Below, one piece after another: positions 8,065-18,100 of a stretch of DNA of 64,000 nucleotides. A model generated the notes under the pieces. It saw only the letters and a list, made by a program, of their open reading frames with translations, made no database searches and was not told the origin of the DNA. The stretch's first letter is position 1, and the number at the start of each line of letters is the position of its first letter. The position numbers and the translations under genes were made by a program. The DNA is from BD2-11 clade cluster bacterium bin43 (lineage in GTDB: Bacteria > Gemmatimonadota > Gemmatimonadetes > Longimicrobiales > Gaopeijiaceae), in contig MPMR01000015.1 of assembly GCA_002238605.1 (NCBI GenBank), forward strand, positions 22,273 to 86,272, in the 5' to 3' direction.

Positions 8065-9360
8065 GTGACGGAACGAACGAGGGTGCGTAGTGCCGTGACG
8101 GATGCCTCCGCAAGCAGGACGACGGGCACGAAGCCCGCGATCCGCCATGTCGGCATTCGGACGCGTCTTTATCCGAACGCGACGCAGGCGCATGCGATGG
8201 AGGCGTGTGCCGAAGCTCTCCGCAACCTCTGGAATCTTCTGCTCGGCCACTGCATCCGGCACCACGAGGAGCATGGCAGGGCCATGACCCCGAAAGAGCG
8301 GGAGGCGTTCGCGCGCCAGTGGAACCAGGCCACGGGACACACCTATCCGGCGAACTCCGTCTACAGGATCGCGCGCGAAGTGGGAGATGCCTACCGGAAC
8401 TGGCACCGGGGGCGCGAGGCGGGGCGCGACATCGGGCTCCCGGCATTCAGGAGGCGTGGGAACCCCCGGGGCCTCTACATACACAACGAGAGCCTGCGCT
8501 TCGACGGCACCCGCGTTCGTCTGCCGAAGTTCGGCTGGATGCGCTGGCGCGGCGGCAGCCTGCCTGCCGGTCGCCTGCCGGGCCCCAAGAGGCGTGGGAC
8601 GCGCGGTCTGCTGTCCGGCCGCCTCTGGCGGGACGCCGGGGAGCGCTGGATGCTCTCGTGTGCGTTCGAGTGCGAGCCGGTAGACGCTGTCGCGCCGGCG
8701 ACGGACGCGGTTGGCGTGGCCTTGGGCACCAGCGACCTCGCGACCGTCTGCGACTCGCGGGGACGAATCACCGTTGTCCGTTCGGAGAAGTGGCTGCGCC
8801 GTGCGGAGAAACGTCTCAAACGGCTCCAAAGGTCCGTTGCGCGCTGCAAGCGGGGCAGCAATCGACGCGCGAAGGCGAAGCGCAGGCTGGCGAACCTGCA
8901 CCGCGCGATCCGAAACCAGCGACTCGACAGGATCCACAAGGCCACGACGACGATCATCAGGATGGCCGGGCAGATCACAATCGAGGCACTGCCGATCCGC
9001 GAGATGATGGGCGATCCGCGCCTGGCGAAGGCTCTGGCAGACTCCGGTCTGGGCGAGTTTCTCCGCCAGATCAGGTACAAGGCGGAGTGGCACGGGCGGA
9101 CGGTGACGGAAGCCAGCCTGTCGTTTGCTGGCGCGCAGGTATGCTCGACCTGCGGACACGAGAACGAGGACGGGCAGGGCCTCGAGCGCGAGACCTTCTC
9201 GTGCGCGAAATGCGGCTACGATACGGATCGCGCCCTGAACGCGGCGCGGAACTTCCTGCGGTACGGCGAGGCGCGCCGGAACCGGGGGCCAGCGCCCCAA
9301 ACGCACGGGGAGACCGAAGCTGCCGGAGCCTCGGCTCCGGGGCCGGTCGCTGAACCGTGA
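8065..9360 (+). CDS. tnpB: TnpB-like RNA-guided protein with Asp-to-Ala catalytic sites
   Basis: 431 aa; start at GTG 8065 or GTG 8095. TnpB is the IS200/IS605- and IS607-associated RNA-guided nuclease, ancestor of Cas12. The N-terminal wedge/REC part starts VGIRTRLYPNATQ; LPKFGWMRWRGG near 153-164 is well kept. The zinc ribbon has four Cys (360, 363, 380, 383). In RuvC-I the usual IDLG reads VALG, with Ala219 where the catalytic Asp belongs. RuvC-II keeps Glu307 (TIEAL). RuvC-III reads DRALNAA, with Ala390 at the catalytic Asp position (usually DRDxNAA). Two of three catalytic acids therefore appear replaced while the frame is intact. No tnpA is nearby. It could be a nuclease-dead regulator or a rearranged-site variant. 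Confidence 0.85.
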   Translation: MTERTRVRSAVTDASASRTTGTKPAIRHVGIRTRLYPNATQAHAMEACAEALRNLWNLLLGHCIRHHEEHGRAMTPKEREAFARQWNQATGHTYPANSVYRIAREVGDAYRNWHRGREAGRDIGLPAFRRRGNPRGLYIHNESLRFDGTRVRLPKFGWMRWRGGSLPAGRLPGPKRRGTRGLLSGRLWRDAGERWMLSCAFECEPVDAVAPATDAVGVALGTSDLATVCDSRGRITVVRSEKWLRRAEKRLKRLQRSVARCKRGSNRRAKAKRRLANLHRAIRNQRLDRIHKATTTIIRMAGQITIEALPIREMMGDPRLAKALADSGLGEFLRQIRYKAEWHGRTVTEASLSFAGAQVCSTCGHENEDGQGLERETFSCAKCGYDTDRALNAARNFLRYGEARRNRGPAPQTHGETEAAGASAPGPVAEP

Positions 9361-9401
9361 ATCGCGCGTCGCCCTGGTCGGCGGACGCGAATGCCGGAAT
9401 C
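9257..9401 (+). ncRNA. Putative omega-RNA element, copy B (overlaps tnpB end)
   Basis: Covers the last ~100 bp of tnpB and the bases after its stop, the normal place for a TnpB guide RNA scaffold. Hairpin 1 is GGGGC-cagc-GCCCC, the variable hairpin is CCGGAGCC-tc-GGCTCCGG inside GACCG...CGGTC, and hairpin 3 pairs CGCGTC-GCC with GGCGGACGCG. It ends at the GAATGCCGGAATC box; the following bases (GTGACTGCAACAACCCTT) would be the guide. Confidence 0.6.
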
Positions 9402-9440
9402 GTGACTGCAACAACCCTTCACGAAAGCGCGGGTCACGCA

Positions 9441-9668
9441 GCGCATGCTCGACCTGCGGACACGAGAACGAGGACAGGCGGGCCTCGGAGCGCGAGACTT
9501 TCTCGTGCTCGAAATGTTGGCTACGATACGGATCGCGCCATGAACGCGGCGCGGAACTTCTTGCGGTACGGCGAGGCGCGCCGGAGCCGGGACCTTGGCG
9601 TCCCGAACGCACGCGGAGACCGGGTTGCCGCGGGGGCTTCGGCTACCGTGGCGGTCGCTGAACCGTGA
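9441..9668 (+). pseudogene. Duplicated tnpB C-terminal fragment
   Basis: Directly after tnpB the sequence repeats its zinc-ribbon and RuvC-III region with errors: TGCTCGACCTGCGGACACGA encodes the CSTCGHE-type motif, then ERETFSCSKC and DTDRAMNAARNFLRYGEARR, split over two frames. The RuvC-III position again reads DRAMNAA, so the Asp-to-Ala change is older than the duplication. It carries its own copy of the 3' structured element (copy C). Confidence 0.75.
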
Positions 9669-9725
9669 ATCGCGATCACAGAGACCGGGTTATCCCCCGG
9701 GACCGACCCGGCGACTGCCGGAATC
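9562..9725 (+). ncRNA. Putative omega-RNA element, copy C
   Basis: Same architecture as copies A and B. Hairpin 1 is GGGAC-cttggc-GTCCC, a base-paired variant of the GGGGC/GCCCC stem of the others, which supports a conserved RNA fold. GACCG...CGGTC, GTGAATCGCG and the terminal TGCCGGAATC box are kept. The stretch between GTGAATCGCG and the end box is longer and differs. Confidence 0.5.
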
Positions 9726-9943
9726 GCTTTGCCGTTTACGCGGGGCCAGCCCCCCGGGGCGCCACCAGAATTCTGACCCCTTGACCGTCAGAAAACCGTG
9801 AGCGACCGGTCCCGGGCCGGAGCGTGCGGGCCAAAATCCATGCAAAACCGGGCTTACCGGGGTGGCACCGTTGTTGCTTCCAAAGCCCGAGGAGCGAGGT
9901 GCCATGTTTCCTCGCCGACCGCAACCCACTCCCAGGAGGAATG

Positions 9944-12900
9944 ATGAACCGTTTTACCAAGTACGGGCTGGCGCTACTGCTGGCCGTCACCTTCACCGCC
10001 TGCGACGAGGGCGATCCACCGCCTGTGGAGCCCCCGCCGCCGCCGACACCCGTGGGGACCATCTCCGGGTCCGTCACGATCGAAGGGACAGCGGCCAGCG
10101 GCATCACCGCCACCCTGTCGTCCGGTGCGACCACCACGACGGGGTCGGGCGGCAACTTCGCCTTCTCGGGCGTGGAGGCCGGGACCTACACGGTCACCAT
10201 CAGCGGCTACCCCGAGGATGCGACGTTCCGCGACGTGACGCAGTCCGCGACCATCGCGACGGATGGTCAGAACGTTCCACTCAACTTCGCCGGCGAATAC
10301 GTCCGCACGTCCGCGGTGGTCGGCAACGTGGTTGTGGCCGACGCCATGATGAGCGGCGGCGACGGCCAGCCCGAGACGCTGTCCGGCGTGACGGTCACGC
10401 TGGGCGGCGAGCACGCCATGGGCGAGATCGAGGAGACCGGCATGGACGGCGGCTTCGCCTTCACCGGGCTCCGCGCCGGCACCTACACGGTCACGATCTC
10501 GGACTTCCCCGAGGACGTCTCCTTCGAGACGGTGAGCGTCGAGGTAGAGGTCGGGGTGAACAAGATCGGCGACGCCGACTTCACCGGCCACTTCATCCGC
10601 ACCTCCGCGGTCGAGGGCGAGGTGATCGTCGACGACGAGGGGCGTGCCGGCGTGACGGTCACCCTGAGCGGCGGTCCGTCCGACGAGAACTTCACGAAGA
10701 CGACCAACGCCGACGGCATGTACCTGTTCGAGGACCTGCGCCCCGGCGACTACACGGTCTCGATCTCCGACTACCCTGTGCGCGACTACGAGTTCGCGGC
10801 CACGTCGCAGGACGTGAGCGTGGACCTGGGCGAGACCGGCACGGTCGACTTCACGGGCATCCTGCTCCGCACCTCCGGCATCAGCGGCGGAGTGAGCGTC
10901 GACGGCGTGGGCCTCCGTGACATCGCGGTCACGTTGTCGGGCGCGGCCGACGACACCACCATGACCGACGCGGGCGGCCAGTACTCATTCACGGGCCTGG
11001 CGGCCGGCGACTACACGGTCACGATCGCGGTCGAGAGCAACGCCTACGTGTTCGACTCGATGAGCCAGGACGTGACGCTCGGCGATGACGATCCGGCGAA
11101 GGTGAGCTTCCTTGGCGCGCACGCGCGCACCGCGAGCGTTGTCGGTCAGCTGTTCCTCGACGAGCTGGACAAGAACGGCGAGCAGGACGCAGGCGAGCAC
11201 CCGCTCGCGCACGCCGGTATTCCGGTGACGCTGGTGGGCCCGGGGGTCAATGAATTCACGCCGGGCGTGACGGGCGCGGATGGCAGGTTCGCGATCTCGA
11301 ATCTGCGCGCCGGCACCTACCAGCTGATCGTGGTGATCGAGGGCGATGCTGCAACGAAACTCGCGGCCGCCAGCGTCGCGTACGGCGGACCGACGCAGGG
11401 CTACACCCTCGATGTCGGGGTCGGCGAGCGCGAGGAGCAGGACATTCCGTTCGCCATCACGCACACGACGGTCAACTTCACCGTGTCGCTGAAGAACGGC
11501 GACGAGATGGGTGACGCGCTTCCCGGCGCCATGGTGACGCTTTCGTCGGGTGACAGCGAAATGACCGGCGACGACGGTTCCGTGGCGATCAGGGTCGCGC
11601 GCGCCGGCGTCGCGGGGAACATGGTGACGGCGAGCGTCACCCACGACGACTACGAGGACGGTGGCGGCGGCATGACCGAAGTCAGTTGGGATCCGCAGTC
11701 GTTCACGGCCGAGGCCTCCAACGCCAACGACATCGTCAACCTGAACGTCAACGTGAACATCAGCGGCGCCACGGTCGACCGTGGCGACTACGGTGGCGGC
11801 GAAGCATTGGGCGGCTGGGCCATCGACGTCATGATGGGCGATGCCGAGGTCCCGGGCGCGCCGACGGCGCTGGGCGACGACGGCAGCGTGGCGTTCACGA
11901 CCACCGTTGAATCGGTCCCGGCAAGCTTCAGCTTCGCGGTCGCCGACGACCAGGACGACGATCTGGACGGCGGCGAGATGTACGCGTCGTCCGGCGGCAT
12001 GTACACGCACAACGGCCTTTCGCTGGCGGGCACGGCCATGGACGCCGACCCGATCGTGGTGACCTACACGACGCAGACGCTCAGGGTCTACGTGCACGAG
12101 GAGCTCGACCAGGTCCGCGGCTACACGGGCAACGTCGGGTACCGCGACGAAAGGAAATCCGGACTGGTCGATATCGAGGTCCGGCACATGAGCGGCACGC
12201 GCACCAGTCCGATCTCGAGCGACGCCTGGGACTCCAGGGCGAACTCGCGCGACAGCAGGGGCGTATACACCTTCGCCCATCTGCCCGCGGACATGGACAT
12301 CGTGGTTCGGGCGGACCCCAGGGACGGTTACATGATCCTGGATGATCGCGAGCTCGACACCTACCGCGACATGGACGAGAACGGCGTGACGGGCGGTGCG
12401 TTCGGCGATATGGGCGGCTGGGGGCACACGGTGACGCTCTGTCCGCTGATGGAGACCGAGCCCACCGGCCAGGACTTCGGCACGTGCGGCTCGTTCGCCG
12501 TCGTCAACACGTACGAAGTAACCGCGAACGTGTCGAAGATGAGAGTCAGGGAGTCGGGCGCCGGGTTCAATTCGTCCGACCCCAGCAGCACGCATCAATC
12601 GGGGGTCACGGTCAGCCTGGAGCCGGTCCCGGGCAAGAATCTCGCGGGCGTCGGACGGTCCTGGACCACCGCGGGCGACGACGCGACGACAGCGATCGAC
12701 GAGCGCACGGACCACAACTTCGGCACCATGGCGGCCGGCACGTACGAGCTCGGTCTTCCTGACGGGTGGATGGGCATGGTCGGCGACATGGAGGCAGCCG
12801 ACGCGCTCAGCCCCCTTGCAAGCGATGTCGACCTCGTCGTCACGCCGTCGACCGCGACCCTCTACGGCTTCGTTCGGAACGAGGAGAAATTCGGCCTCAA

Positions 12901-14785
12901 GGGCGTGACCGTGACCGTGAACGGCCAGACGGACACGACCGACGAGTGGGGCCGCTACACCGTGTCCGGCATCCCCAACATGAGGCGGCAGCTCTTCGTG
13001 CGTACCGCGAGGGAGGGATATGTGGAGACCGAGTCGGACTCCACCAACAACCCCGCCTACGACGAAGACCACGAAGACTACAAATCCAACCTCACCCCCA
13101 TCCCTGCGTTCGCCGCGAACGCCGTGAACCGATACGACATTGACCTCCGTGGCGCGAACAACACCGTCACGATCACCGGCAGGGTCACGGAAAGCGGCAC
13201 CGGCACAGGGATCAAGAGTGTGCGGATCAAGGTGGGCGGCAACGATCCGCTCAACGGTGATCCGACTTTGTCCGGCTCGTCAAAGAACGGGCTCTTCACG
13301 GAAGACGACGGCACCTACATCGCGGTTGTCCAAGCCCAGCCATTCGATGCCCCAACCGTCAACGTGAGTGCGAGCAGGACCGGCTGGCACTTCCTGCCCG
13401 AGGAGTTCCCCGTCCCCGCCATCCCCGGGTCGAGCCCGACCGCCAACTTCGAAGGCCGCCGGGCCATCGAGATTGTTGGCAGGGTGAACGCTCCGGGCGG
13501 CGGGCCCATGAGCGATGTTGTGGTCACGGCGTACAGTGACCGGGCTCATACAACCAGGGTAGCCGGGTCGGCGTCCCAAGCGACCGCGCTAACCACGGAG
13601 ACCGGGACTTTCAGCGTCAAAGTGCCCTACCTCAGCGGCGCCGTCTTCCTCAAAGCCGAGCCTCGGAAATTTGGCACCAGCACCCGCGCTCCCAACTACA
13701 ACTATCAGGCTGGCACTAACTACCAGAAGCTGCGGGACGCGGAGGACTATGTCTGGTTCGATGCCCCGGATGACAGACCCGACGGTCGGATCGCCGTCAT
13801 CCCCGGCCAGACGTTACAGTTCGGCGTGTTCACGGGGAACAGCGTCCAGCCCCGAATCACGGACGTTGAGCGGGTGGAGGTCCCGGGCCCGGCCGCCGTT
13901 GGCGACCTCGTCAGTGGAGAACCCACGAGCATGATCGAGGTGACGTGGAAGTACGAGACCAGGAGTGTCTACGATGGTGCAGGCAGCGCCGCCGCCGCGT
14001 ACTCCGCCTCGAATACGCCTGGGGAAGCCACCTTTGCAACCAAGAGCGGTATCAACCCAGCCTTTGCTGCTCCTACGGGCGGCATCACCGAGCCGCCCGC
14101 GTACAATTTCGGCACGGCCGCGACCCCGGCCACCGCCCGCGCCGCGGCGGACAACGGTACCGCCATCACGTCCACGCGGAAGACCACGTACGACATTCCA
14201 ACGGGCGACGAGGACGACTACGGCGAAATCGAGATTCGGATCGGAAACCCCGTGATAGATGCGGCTGGAACGCCGCGGGCCGCCACCGTAGCCTTCGATG
14301 TTGCAAGGCTTGCCGCCGTGGAATCGGGTGTCACGGACCTCGATGTGGTACGCAAGACCAAGGTCGAAGGCAATACAGAAAGCGACACTATCACAGCTAC
14401 CTGGGAAGGAAAGGGTAGCCCGGCGTTGGAGCACCGAATCGCCCTGTATGCCGAGGTCAGCACCGGTTGGGCATGGATCATCTTCCCCACGGACCCGCTT
14501 CCGGTCCTCGGAACAACAGCAACAGTCCAAGGATCCGTATCGAGGGAGACTGACCGAAGCTCCACCGACTACGAGCAATGGAGCATGGCAAAATTGCCCC
14601 TCCACGCGTCGACAATCGACGCCGGATCCTGGCGTTACGCCGCTGACGAGACCGCGCTCACCAACAACGTCACCCTGGATCAGCTGAGGGCAGCGACCCG
14701 CCTTCGCGTCGACACCAGGGTGGACGGGGCAGCGGGCGAGTGGAAGACGGGCACCGAGGCAGTCATTCCACCCTCCGGCAGCTAA
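9944..14785 (+). CDS. Giant lipoprotein with prealbumin/CNA-B-like repeats, 1613 aa
   Basis: AGGAGG at 9934-9939 fits the ATG at 9944 (another ATG at 9941). A signal peptide with a lipobox-like FTAC places Cys near residue 20, followed by a Pro/Glu spacer, so it should be lipidated and surface- or periplasm-facing. Five well-kept N-terminal repeats of ~90 aa follow (SGSVTIEGTAASGITATLSSG ... GGNFAFSGVEAGTYTVTISGYP type), each resembling carboxypeptidase-regulatory/CNA-B (SdrD B) beta-sandwiches. More divergent sandwiches of the same kind continue (for example LYGFVRNEEKFGLKGVTVTV near the middle). The last ~300 residues are less repetitive and rich in Thr/Ala. The role is probably structural or adhesive. 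A strong terminator follows at 14822. Confidence 0.85.
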   Translation: MNRFTKYGLALLLAVTFTACDEGDPPPVEPPPPPTPVGTISGSVTIEGTAASGITATLSSGATTTTGSGGNFAFSGVEAGTYTVTISGYPEDATFRDVTQSATIATDGQNVPLNFAGEYVRTSAVVGNVVVADAMMSGGDGQPETLSGVTVTLGGEHAMGEIEETGMDGGFAFTGLRAGTYTVTISDFPEDVSFETVSVEVEVGVNKIGDADFTGHFIRTSAVEGEVIVDDEGRAGVTVTLSGGPSDENFTKTTNADGMYLFEDLRPGDYTVSISDYPVRDYEFAATSQDVSVDLGETGTVDFTGILLRTSGISGGVSVDGVGLRDIAVTLSGAADDTTMTDAGGQYSFTGLAAGDYTVTIAVESNAYVFDSMSQDVTLGDDDPAKVSFLGAHARTASVVGQLFLDELDKNGEQDAGEHPLAHAGIPVTLVGPGVNEFTPGVTGADGRFAISNLRAGTYQLIVVIEGDAATKLAAASVAYGGPTQGYTLDVGVGEREEQDIPFAITHTTVNFTVSLKNGDEMGDALPGAMVTLSSGDSEMTGDDGSVAIRVARAGVAGNMVTASVTHDDYEDGGGGMTEVSWDPQSFTAEASNANDIVNLNVNVNISGATVDRGDYGGGEALGGWAIDVMMGDAEVPGAPTALGDDGSVAFTTTVESVPASFSFAVADDQDDDLDGGEMYASSGGMYTHNGLSLAGTAMDADPIVVTYTTQTLRVYVHEELDQVRGYTGNVGYRDERKSGLVDIEVRHMSGTRTSPISSDAWDSRANSRDSRGVYTFAHLPADMDIVVRADPRDGYMILDDRELDTYRDMDENGVTGGAFGDMGGWGHTVTLCPLMETEPTGQDFGTCGSFAVVNTYEVTANVSKMRVRESGAGFNSSDPSSTHQSGVTVSLEPVPGKNLAGVGRSWTTAGDDATTAIDERTDHNFGTMAAGTYELGLPDGWMGMVGDMEAADALSPLASDVDLVVTPSTATLYGFVRNEEKFGLKGVTVTVNGQTDTTDEWGRYTVSGIPNMRRQLFVRTAREGYVETESDSTNNPAYDEDHEDYKSNLTPIPAFAANAVNRYDIDLRGANNTVTITGRVTESGTGTGIKSVRIKVGGNDPLNGDPTLSGSSKNGLFTEDDGTYIAVVQAQPFDAPTVNVSASRTGWHFLPEEFPVPAIPGSSPTANFEGRRAIEIVGRVNAPGGGPMSDVVVTAYSDRAHTTRVAGSASQATALTTETGTFSVKVPYLSGAVFLKAEPRKFGTSTRAPNYNYQAGTNYQKLRDAEDYVWFDAPDDRPDGRIAVIPGQTLQFGVFTGNSVQPRITDVERVEVPGPAAVGDLVSGEPTSMIEVTWKYETRSVYDGAGSAAAAYSASNTPGEATFATKSGINPAFAAPTGGITEPPAYNFGTAATPATARAAADNGTAITSTRKTTYDIPTGDEDDYGEIEIRIGNPVIDAAGTPRAATVAFDVARLAAVESGVTDLDVVRKTKVEGNTESDTITATWEGKGSPALEHRIALYAEVSTGWAWIIFPTDPLPVLGTTATVQGSVSRETDRSSTDYEQWSMAKLPLHASTIDAGSWRYAADETALTNNVTLDQLRAATRLRVDTRVDGAAGEWKTGTEAVIPPSGS

Positions 14786-14821
14786 CCGACCCTCCAACCC
14801 ATCAGCCTGACTGATGGCAGC

Positions 14822-14859
14822 AGCGACCCCCCGTCCGGTTCGCCGGGCGGGGGGTCGCT
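14822..14859 (+). terminator. Strong GC hairpin terminator
   Basis: AGCGACCCCCCGTCCGG, loop TTCG, then CCGGGCGGGGGGTCGCT: 17-bp arms with one mismatch. It lies 37 bp after the stop of the giant lipoprotein. There is no long T-run, but the stem is very stable. Confidence 0.75.
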
Positions 14860-15175
14860 CCGTGATGACCGGGAGGAATTGGGACTGGGTGTGAGACAGT
14901 CCACGGGTGTTCCTCCCGTACGCCATGGTCGTCGAAGTCAACACGGCGGCCGATGTCACCCACGGAACGTGACACCGAAGATGGCGCCAACTCACTCGAT
15001 GTCTACCTGGGCGGCAATGACGAACGGTGGAAACGTTGCAGCGAGTCGTTCTGCAAGTGTCGAACAGCTGGCCAGGCAGACGTATTCAACAATGACGACA
15101 ACAACCCGGTCCCGGTCGCTCCGCCGAACGATGCCCGCGTCGGTCGCGGAGCCGGGGCCGAATCATCCCGCGGGC
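14860..15175. other. Intergenic region before the LRR protein
   Basis: No gene recognised. The LRR gene frame is open back to 14879, but residues before 15176 look non-coding (no signal sequence, odd composition). Confidence 0.4.
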
Positions 15176-18100
15176 ATGGAGCGAGAGAGCGACGGCACCC
15201 CGAACGACCGCACACGGATTCGCGTTCCGATGTTGGCGATCTGGGCGGTCGCGGCGTGGGCGTCGGGGTGCGGCGACGGCGCCACGGGCCCTCCGCCCGA
15301 GACGCGTCGCGTGGCCAGCGTGACGGTCACGCCCGCGGCCGCGACGCTCACGGAGCCGGTCGCGACCGTTCGACTGAGCGCGCGCGTGCTTGACGGAAAC
15401 GGGCGCGCGATGCCCGGGGTGGCGGTGATCTGGACGAGCGTGCTCCCCGAGGTCGCGACGGTCGGCGGGTCGGGGCTGGTGGCGGCGGCCGGCAACGGGA
15501 CGACCACGATCGCGGCGACGGTCGGCGCGGTCGCGGGCACGGCGACGGTGACGGTGGCGGTGGAGCATGGGGACCGGGCGGCGCTGGCGGCGCTCCACGC
15601 GGCGACGGACGGGCCGAACTGGGCCGACGACGAGAACTGGCTGGGCGACGGGCCGCTTGGGGAGTGGCGCGGAGTGGAGACGGACGCCTTCGGCCAGGTC
15701 GCCCGCCTGGACCTTGGCGGCCGCCGGGACGGGGAGACCGGGGAGTGGACGCCGCACGGCCTGCGAGGTCCGATCCCGCCGGAGCTGGGGCGTCTCTCGG
15801 GCCTGACATCGCTCAATCTGAGCGCCAACGCCCTGGAGGGTCCGATCCCGCCGGAGCTGGGGGATCTCTCGGGCCTGAGGTCGCTCAATCTGAGCGCCAA
15901 CGCCCTGGAGGGTCCGATCCCGCCGGAGCTGGGGCACCTGGCGCGCTTGACGTCATTGAGCCTGCGCGCCAACGCGCTCGAGGGCCCGATCCCGCCGGAA
16001 CTGGGCGCCCTCGGCGGTCTGGAGGGGCTGTGGCTCGACGGCAACCGGCTCGAGGGTCCGATCCCGCCGGAGCTGGGGCGCCTCGCGCACCTGAGGGGTC
16101 TGTCCCTGAACGGTAACGCGCTCGACGGTCCGGTCCCTCCGGAGCTGGGCGGTCTCGGGCGCCTGGAGTTCCTGTACCTCGACGGGAACGCGCTGGCGGG
16201 TGCGCTCCCGCAAAGCCTCCTGAGGATCGGCGGGCTGGTGCGGTTCCGTTTCGAGCGGAACGACGGTCTCTGCGCGCCGGGCACGCCCGGGTTCCTCGCC
16301 TGGCTGGACGGGATCGGGGAGCTCGGGAGAGGCCCGTTCTGCGACGAGAAGGACCGGGCGGCGCTGGCCGCGCTGCACGCGGCGGCGGGCGGCGAGGGCT
16401 GGACCGACTCGGGAGGTTGGCTGGGCGGCGCGGCGCTCGCGGACTGGCACGGAGTCGAGACCGACTCACTGGGCCGCGTCGCGACCCTCGATCTGGCCGG
16501 CAACGGACTCGCGGGGCGGCTCCCGGCGGGCCTGGGCGACCTGGCGGCGATGACGGCGCTGCGCGTAGGCGACAACGCGCTGTCCGGACGGCTGCCGCGC
16601 ACCCTGCTCGACCTGTCGCTACGCGAGCTGGACTACGCCGGCACGGAGCTGTGCGCCCCGGCGGACGAGGCGTTCCGGGCGTGGCTGGACGCTATCGCCG
16701 TGCTGCGGGGCAACGGGGCGGAGTGCGCGTCCGCCACGGACCGGGAGATCCTCGAGATGTTCCACGCCGCGACGGTCGGGCGCGACTGGATCGACCCGGG
16801 GAACTGGCTCACCGACGCGCCGCTCGGGGAGTGGCGCGGGGTCGAGGTGGACGAGGCGGGGCGGGTGGTCGGGCTGTGGCTCCGGGACAACGGGCTGGCG
16901 GGCCGGCTGCCGCCCGAACTCGGCGACCTGGCGCACCTGGAATACCTGCGACTCAGCGACAACGGCCTCACAGGCACCATCCCGCGGGAGTTCGCCAGCC
17001 TGTCCAGTCTCACGCACCTGGCGCTCGACGGCAACGGCCTCTCCGGCCGGCTGCCGCCCGAACTCGGCACCTTTTCGGCCCTTGAGGAACTGCGCGTCGA
17101 GAACAACGACCTGTCGGGCCCGGTGCCGCCCGAACTCGGCGGCCTCGCGAGCCTGCGCGGGCTGGGGCTCACGGGCAACCCCCGGCTGGCGGGCCCGCTG
17201 CCCGCCGAACTGACGTCGCTCGGCCGGCTCGAGCGGCTGCTGGCCGGCGGCACGGGGCTGTGCGCGCCCGCGGACCCCGCCTTCGCGGCCTGGCTCGAGG
17301 GGATTCCCGCGCGTCGCGTCGCGCCCTGCGCCGAAGAGGAGGCGCCGGCGGCCTACTTGGTGCAGGCGGTGCAGTCGCGCGCGTTCCCGGTCCCGCTGGT
17401 CGCGGGCAGGCCGGCGCTGCTGCGCGTGTTCCCGACGGCGACGCGGGCCGCGGGCGCCGGCGCGCCCGCGGTCCTGGCCCGGTTCTTCGTCGACGGCCGG
17501 GAGGCGCACGTGGCGCGCATTCCCCGCGCCTCCGGGCGGGTCCCGGAGCGGATCGACGAGGGCTCCCTCGCCACGTCGGCCAACGCGCGGATTCCGGGGA
17601 ACGTGGTGCGGCCCGGCCTCGAGATGGTGATCGAGATCGACCCGGACCGGACGCTGGATCCCGCGCTGGGGATCGCGAGGCGGATCCCCGCGACCGGGCG
17701 GCTGGCGGTCGACGTCCGGACCGTGCGGCCCCTCGGGCTGACGGTCGTTCCGTTCCTGTGGGCAGAGGCTCCGGACTCCTCGATCCTGGACGTCGTGGGA
17801 GAGCTGGCCGCAGACCCGGAGGGCCACGTGCTGCTCGCGGACGCGCGCGCGCTGCTCCCGGTGGGCGCGCTCGAGGTGACGGCGCACGAACCCGTCCTGA
17901 GCTCGAGCAACGACGCCCGCCGCCTGCTCGGGGAGACGGAGGCGATCCGCGTGATGGAGGGCGGGGGCGGCCACTACCTGGGCACGATGGCGGGTCCGGC
18001 GACGGGACCCTCCGGAGCGGCGTTCGTCCCCGGCCGGTCGAGCTTCTCGGTTCCCCGGCCGGGCACCATCGCACACGAACTTGGCCACAACATGGGTCTC

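Noticed and set aside
7801..9612. 603-codon open frame on the minus strand
   Set aside because: Antisense to tnpB and its 3' elements.
10985..13072. 695-codon open frame on the minus strand
   Set aside because: Antisense to the repeat lipoprotein; it exists because GC-rich codons rarely form stops. Its translation is low-complexity His/Arg/Val with no motif.
15767..16198. Regular 72-bp repeats as a CRISPR-like array
   Set aside because: The repeats are contiguous, with no spacers, and encode 24-aa LRRs in frame. No CRISPR array or cas gene was seen anywhere in the window.
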